DNA from: Patiria pectinifera
Taxonomy: Eukaryota; Echinodermata; Asteroidea; Valvatida; Asterinidae
Assembly (NCBI GenBank): GCA_029964075.1
Contig: CM057146.1
Span: 12,171,501-12,235,500 of the forward strand
Direction: 5' to 3'
DNA: 64,000 nucleotides
In this document: positions 60,669 through 64,000 of the stretch, piece by piece
Position numbering within the stretch: position 1 is the first letter of the stretch
How the letters are laid out: every line of letters starts with the position of its first letter
The notes under the pieces: generated by a model
The model's input: only the letters and a program-made list of their open reading frames with translations
Database searches by the model: none
What the model was told of the DNA's origin: nothing
Position numbers and translations under genes: made by a program

Positions 60669-62787
60669 ATGAGCACAACAAAGTTCTTCACATCTGGCAG
60701 TCCCGCTGCCTGGGAGAAGACGCTCGGTCTCTATGGCAACGTGATGGAGCTCAAAGGTGCTGCCATCAAGAAGCCGGGAGGAAAGAAAGAACTTCTGGAT
60801 CTGGATAAATGGTGAGCATGCAAGGCTCAAACAGTCCTTTTCAACCCCCCCCCCCCCCAAAAAAAAATAAAAAAAATAAATTAATGCAGAGGTATCATCG
60901 AGTTAATCACAAGTCTGGCCAAAAAATGAGTCAGGATAAATGGAGGAATGCCTAGTCAAAGTTCTTATGAATATCTTGTTACATGTGCTTGTTTACTTGA
61001 CTTGAGACTGAGTGACTTGTGATGGGCTAGTGAGGACTACCAAATACTACACTGAGAGCTGGATTGTACAGTTGGGCGCGGATCCACAGGGGCTTTGATG
61101 GGGCCGGGGGAGGGGGTCGAAACACCCCCCCGCCCCCCCCCCCCGACGCACTGACACAAAAAATAATTATAACAAAAATCTGACAGGCCTCATCACGCTC
61201 TCCCTCATGCAAAAATTCCTTGATCCACCCCTGACAGTTGCAACTGACGTTCGGCAACAATTAAGTTTGAATTGGAAAGTGTTATAAATATTAATAGGAT
61301 TAAAATTTCAGTAATCTTTTGTGCTGTTTTTGAAGGAAGTCAAATTTCTTTTATGTCTCTTTTTTGACCTGCTTAGGTACCAGGAGGACCTGCCCAAGCT
61401 CATTCAGGAGCGAGATTCCAAGTACATCACTCATGAAGAGATCACCAAACTCATGAAATGGAAACTCACTGTAAAACTTACTAGATGACTTTAATTGTTT
61501 CAGTATTAGCTAGTTAGGTATCAAGGTGACTTTGATAGTGTACCATGGCCTTGTGGTCTGGGGCATTGAATTTGTGGTCTGCGGGTAATTCTGCAGGTTG
61601 TGGGTTTGAGTCCAGCCTGGGGTTATGGTACGCGTGTCCTTGGGCAAGGCACTTTGTCACCCATTACTTATCCCCACCACTGATCTCTACATACAAAGAC
61701 TGGATAGCCGATATCCATACACCATTCACACAGTAGACTTTGCATATTGACCAATTAGCCCCCGGTCTCACGAAGATGGCCGCGTATACAGCGCGTGTTT
61801 TGTATCAACAGTTGACGCGCATTTTGGTCACGTACACGTAATGTTCTAAAAAGGACACATTTCCGTTGTGATTATTATTTCAAAAACGCCGAAAAAGTGA
61901 ACTGCGGCATTAAAAAAGTAAACCACGACGTTAGAAAAATTGTAAACCTTGGTCAGTGGTGGTGGTCAAAATATAAGTCAAGTGAACCGCGATGTTACAA
62001 AAGAAATCATGCTGTCTATAAAGACGGCAACTTGTCCTTTGTAGATCACCAGCCGGTCTCACCGGTCTCACCAATATGGCGTCAAATTCATTCATTGTGC
62101 GGCTCTTTATCCGCTATCCAGTCTTTATATAGAGATCAGTGATCCCCACCCAGGAGTAAATGGGTACCTGTGAGGGCAGAGATAGTTATTGTGATTGATT
62201 TTAGCTGTGTGCCAAAATGGCAACATTGAGCTGTATACTATTCAGGGAGCTCAGATTGTATTTGGAATGTTTCATTGGCCAATGATCAGGTGTAATAATA
62301 TTGTAAATAGCAGGATCTTATTTAAAAGCGCTATATAAGAACCCATTATTATTATTATTATTATTATTATTGTTATTATTGTCACTCGATTTGAGCCAAG
62401 ACACCACACACCCCATCTGGGATCCCACTTATTGTTTTTCACAAACATGAGAGTGGAAAAAAAAATTATTTTTGAAACCTTGAAAACGCAGTTTTAATCC
62501 TGAATGTATGTGTGAGGTTTTCTATAATGTGAATTTCAACAAATCTCCCACCGATACATCTGAAGTGTTATTTAGTATTTTAAGTCTCAAGTGAGTGAAT
62601 GTTCTATAATCTGTCATTTAATTTCAGAGAGGCAAGTTCCGGCCCAGACTCTATGACATGGTGCAGGGCAACAAGCCTGAGCTGGTTGAGTCGGCGAGTA
62701 AGAAGGCCTTCAAGAGCCTGCCAAACCTGGCTAAAGCCATCAAGGAATTGACTGTCCTGAGCGCTGTGGGGCCAGCCACTGCTTCTG
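60669..62787 (+). CDS. conserved uncharacterised protein with helix-hairpin-helix-like motif, first three coding exons
   Basis: Exons 60669-60811 (phase 0 to 2), 61377-61470 (2 to 0) and 62628-62787 (0 to 1), all with GT..AG borders; 397 nt, about 132 residues. The start MSTTKFFTSGSPAAWEKTL is followed by YQEDLPKLIQER, then ITHEEITKLMKWKLT|RGKFRPRL, and the third exon ends in ...LSAVGPATAS, a Gly-x-Gly-x-Ala-like hairpin as found in helix-hairpin-helix DNA-binding folds. I recall similar unnamed proteins in vertebrates and invertebrates (THEELVRLMKWKLTRGKFRPRL type) but no established function. The next exon should begin in phase 1; I could not place it before the window end. The gene is divergent from CEP95 with a 3.8 kb repeat-rich spacer. 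Intron 2 carries a SINE with another element inside it. Confidence 0.75.
61074..61234. mobile_element. short MITE in intron 1 of the uncharacterised gene
   Basis: Imperfect ends gggcgcggatccacagggg / caggggtggatcaagg around a long C/G run (61118-61145). A related start, aagggcggatgcag, occurs at 62820. Confidence 0.55.
61540..62383 (+). mobile_element. tRNA-headed SINE (family A), split by a 464-bp element
   Basis: Head taccatggccttgtggtctg, B-box ggttgtgggtttgagtcc, body resuming at cccaggagtaaatgggtacc, tail cgctatataagaaccc then (ATT)n. It is interrupted at 61678-62141 by another element. It lies in intron 2 of the uncharacterised gene. Confidence 0.85.
61678..62141. mobile_element. non-autonomous DNA transposon inserted in a SINE
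   Basis: 464 bp with terminal inverted repeats CACTGATCTCTAYATAAAGA and an 8-bp direct repeat ATCCCCAC on both sides (61670-61677, 62142-62149). Removing it restores the SINE family A sequence. An 8-bp duplication suits hAT- or P-type transposition. No transposase frame seen. Confidence 0.85.
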
Positions 62788-62847
62788 GTTGGTGAAAATT
62801 ACTGTTGTAGTTGTACTTGCAAGGGCGGATGCAGAACCAAATTTTTC

Positions 62848-62871
62848 GGGGGGGGGGGGGGGGGGGGGGGT
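62848..62871 (+). repeat. poly-G run
   Basis: More than 20 consecutive G after ttttt c, downstream of exon 3 of the uncharacterised gene; could form a quadruplex and is error-prone in sequencing. Confidence 0.8.
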
Positions 62872-63159
62872 AGAAGCAAGAAGGCTTGAGTGTTTTTTTT
62901 GTTTTTTTTAAAGGGAAGGGAATTATTAAAGTATAAAGTATCGTGTGCTATTTCCACATTGTAATATTAAAAGTAAAAGATATAAGTAGCTGATGGCTTG
63001 CAAGGGAGATACGCAACTTGTCCTTATAAAGCTACGACTTAAGTGTCTTTACTCATCTCAGTTTCATGACAAGTCAATCACAAGTCATCCAGACCCAAGT
63101 CAACTCACCAGCTATTCAAATTAACTGTGACAAACTGGGGCAATCTTTTGTCGTCCGGT

Positions 63160-63690
63160 CCCTGCTGTCCTCGGGGTGTTTCTGGTCACCGCCTGGAGGG
63201 CATCCAGATCGTGGTTGCTAGGAGCAAAGTTTACTACCCTGACACCATCTCCAATGACATTGGTCTTGAGATGACTGAAATCCAGCAGCTCATGAAGGAT
63301 AAGGCGTTACTGGAGTGTCATGGCCTAGCGGTTAAGAGCACCGGACTCATGTTCTGGTGTTTCAGAGGCAACAGTGACGTGGGTTCGAGCCCGCCGGCGT
63401 ACACTTGTGCTCTTAAGCAAGGCACTTGACCATTATTGCTTCGTCCTTCGGATGGGACGTTAAGCCGTAGGTCCCGTTTGTTGCATAAATGCACGTAAAA
63501 GAACCCAGTAAACACTTATCGCTAAAGAGAAGGGGTTTGCCCCGGTGTTTCTGGCCGCCTGTGTAAACCCCCACGTGGAGTATTTAGAAGAAGAGCCAAC
63601 CAAGAACCAACCAAGAATAAGGCGACCTGGCACATCTTTGTCAATGCTGCTTTTGCCATTCTAACGACAGATGATGATGATGATGTGCAG
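63160..63690 (+). pseudogene. unidentified coding-like fragment split by a SINE
   Basis: 63165-63306 reads GVSGHRLEGIQIVVARSKVY and continues open to LMKDK. After the SINE, from 63617, the reading resumes as ATWHIFVNAAFAIL and runs into a (GAT)n aspartate stretch. Codon use is gene-like (GC-rich third positions). No splice acceptor with a matching phase links it to the exon ending at 62787. The family is not recognised; a retrocopy or a gene fragment carried by the adjoining hAT-like element are options. The SINE insertion means it is not functional as read. Confidence 0.4.
63307..63616 (+). mobile_element. tRNA-headed SINE (family B), inserted in a coding-like fragment
   Basis: Same family as 29-336, with A-box tggcctagcggttaagag and B-box ggttcgagcc. 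It is flanked by an 8-bp direct repeat ATAAGGCG (63299-63306 and 63617-63624), which marks the insertion exactly. Confidence 0.85.
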
Positions 63691-63695
63691 TTACT

Positions 63696-63796
63696 TGTAA
63701 ATTGACTTGTGAATCGACTTGTAAATTTACTTGTGACCAGTCTTGTAATGTACACGTACTTAAATGATCCACAAAAGTCCCTCGACTACAACACTG
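63696..63796 (+). mobile_element. hAT-like element terminus
   Basis: gacttgtgaatcgacttgta subterminal repeats end at ctcgactacaacactg, the same end as the MITE at 7885-8100. agctattcaaattaactgtg at 63110 also matches the inside of that MITE (agctattcaaatgaactgcg), so 63050-63796 may be one larger relative. The opposite terminus is not visible. Confidence 0.5.
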
Positions 63797-63859
63797 GTAG
63801 GGATATTTGTGTCTTCCTAGGATTCTTTCTCTTTCACAAGACTTTTACGCTAATGAAAA

Positions 63860-63895
63860 AGAGGTCCTGGGTTCGAGTCCCAGCTGAGCAAGCTT
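63860..63895 (+). repeat. tRNA-like 3' half (T-arm) fragment
   Basis: ggtcctgggttcgagtccca is a perfect B-box/T-arm with pairing flanks, but no D-arm or anticodon arm precedes it. Probably a SINE or tRNA fragment. Confidence 0.4.
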
Positions 63896-64000
63896 ATCAA
63901 TTATTTACTCCCAAGCTCTTGGACAGCACCAAGCATACATTGCATCAGTAACGGAAAAAGCCCATCATTTACAATATTATATCCCTCCAGTTTAAAGTTT

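Noticed and set aside
1-64000. LTR retroelements or viral relics
   Set aside because: No paired long terminal repeats, capsid, envelope or integrase-like frames were seen; the only reverse-transcriptase-related sequence is the LINE fragment.

Overview
The window looks like a piece of an invertebrate deuterostome genome (echinoderm, hemichordate or amphioxus; the bases alone do not settle which). The reasons are short GT..AG-bounded coding exons in long introns, a CEP95-family centrosomal gene, several tRNA-headed SINE families with (ATT)n tails, a CR1/L2-like LINE 3' end and very many short inverted-repeat DNA transposons. No rRNA gene, CRISPR array, operon or LTR element was seen.

The main structure is a very large inverted repeat. 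From about 335 to 25.5 kb the + strand carries the 3' part of a CEP95 gene (exons 8-20). After a run of exactly 500 N (26084-26583) the same sequence returns in reverse complement, from 26584 to about 48.4 kb. The right arm continues beyond the left arm's edge and holds the rest of the gene, giving a complete 20-exon CEP95 on the minus strand (56880 down to 31683). Every exon-exon phase is compatible and the predicted length is 1018 residues. The two arms are alike but not identical. They differ by substitutions, by tandem-repeat copy number, and by at least seven transposon insertions present only in the left arm, several with clean empty sites in the right arm. With the fixed-size gap at the axis, this fits two divergent haplotypes scaffolded head to head better than a real palindrome, though a genuine inverted duplication is not excluded.

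Layout: 1-960, SINE and repeats. 963-20847, CEP95 exons 8-20, left arm. 20848-21576, decaying tandem copies of the terminal exon. 21.6-26.1 kb, intergenic, rich in nested elements. 26084-26583, gap. 26.6-31.7 kb, mirrored intergenic and terminal-exon copies. 31683-56880, complete CEP95 (-). 56.9-60.7 kb, repeat-rich spacer between two divergently transcribed genes. 60669-62787, first three coding exons of a small conserved uncharacterised gene (+) that continues or ends unseen. 63.1-63.8 kb, a coding-like fragment split by a SINE next to a hAT-like terminus.

The two host genes need not act together. CEP95 is a coiled-coil centrosome/spindle-pole protein; its neighbour is unnamed and has a helix-hairpin-helix-like motif. 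The interest lies in the assembly-scale palindrome, the allele-like presence/absence of transposable elements that fixes their boundaries and target duplications, the tandemly duplicated terminal exon, and elements nested in elements. I found no convincing new biochemical system.
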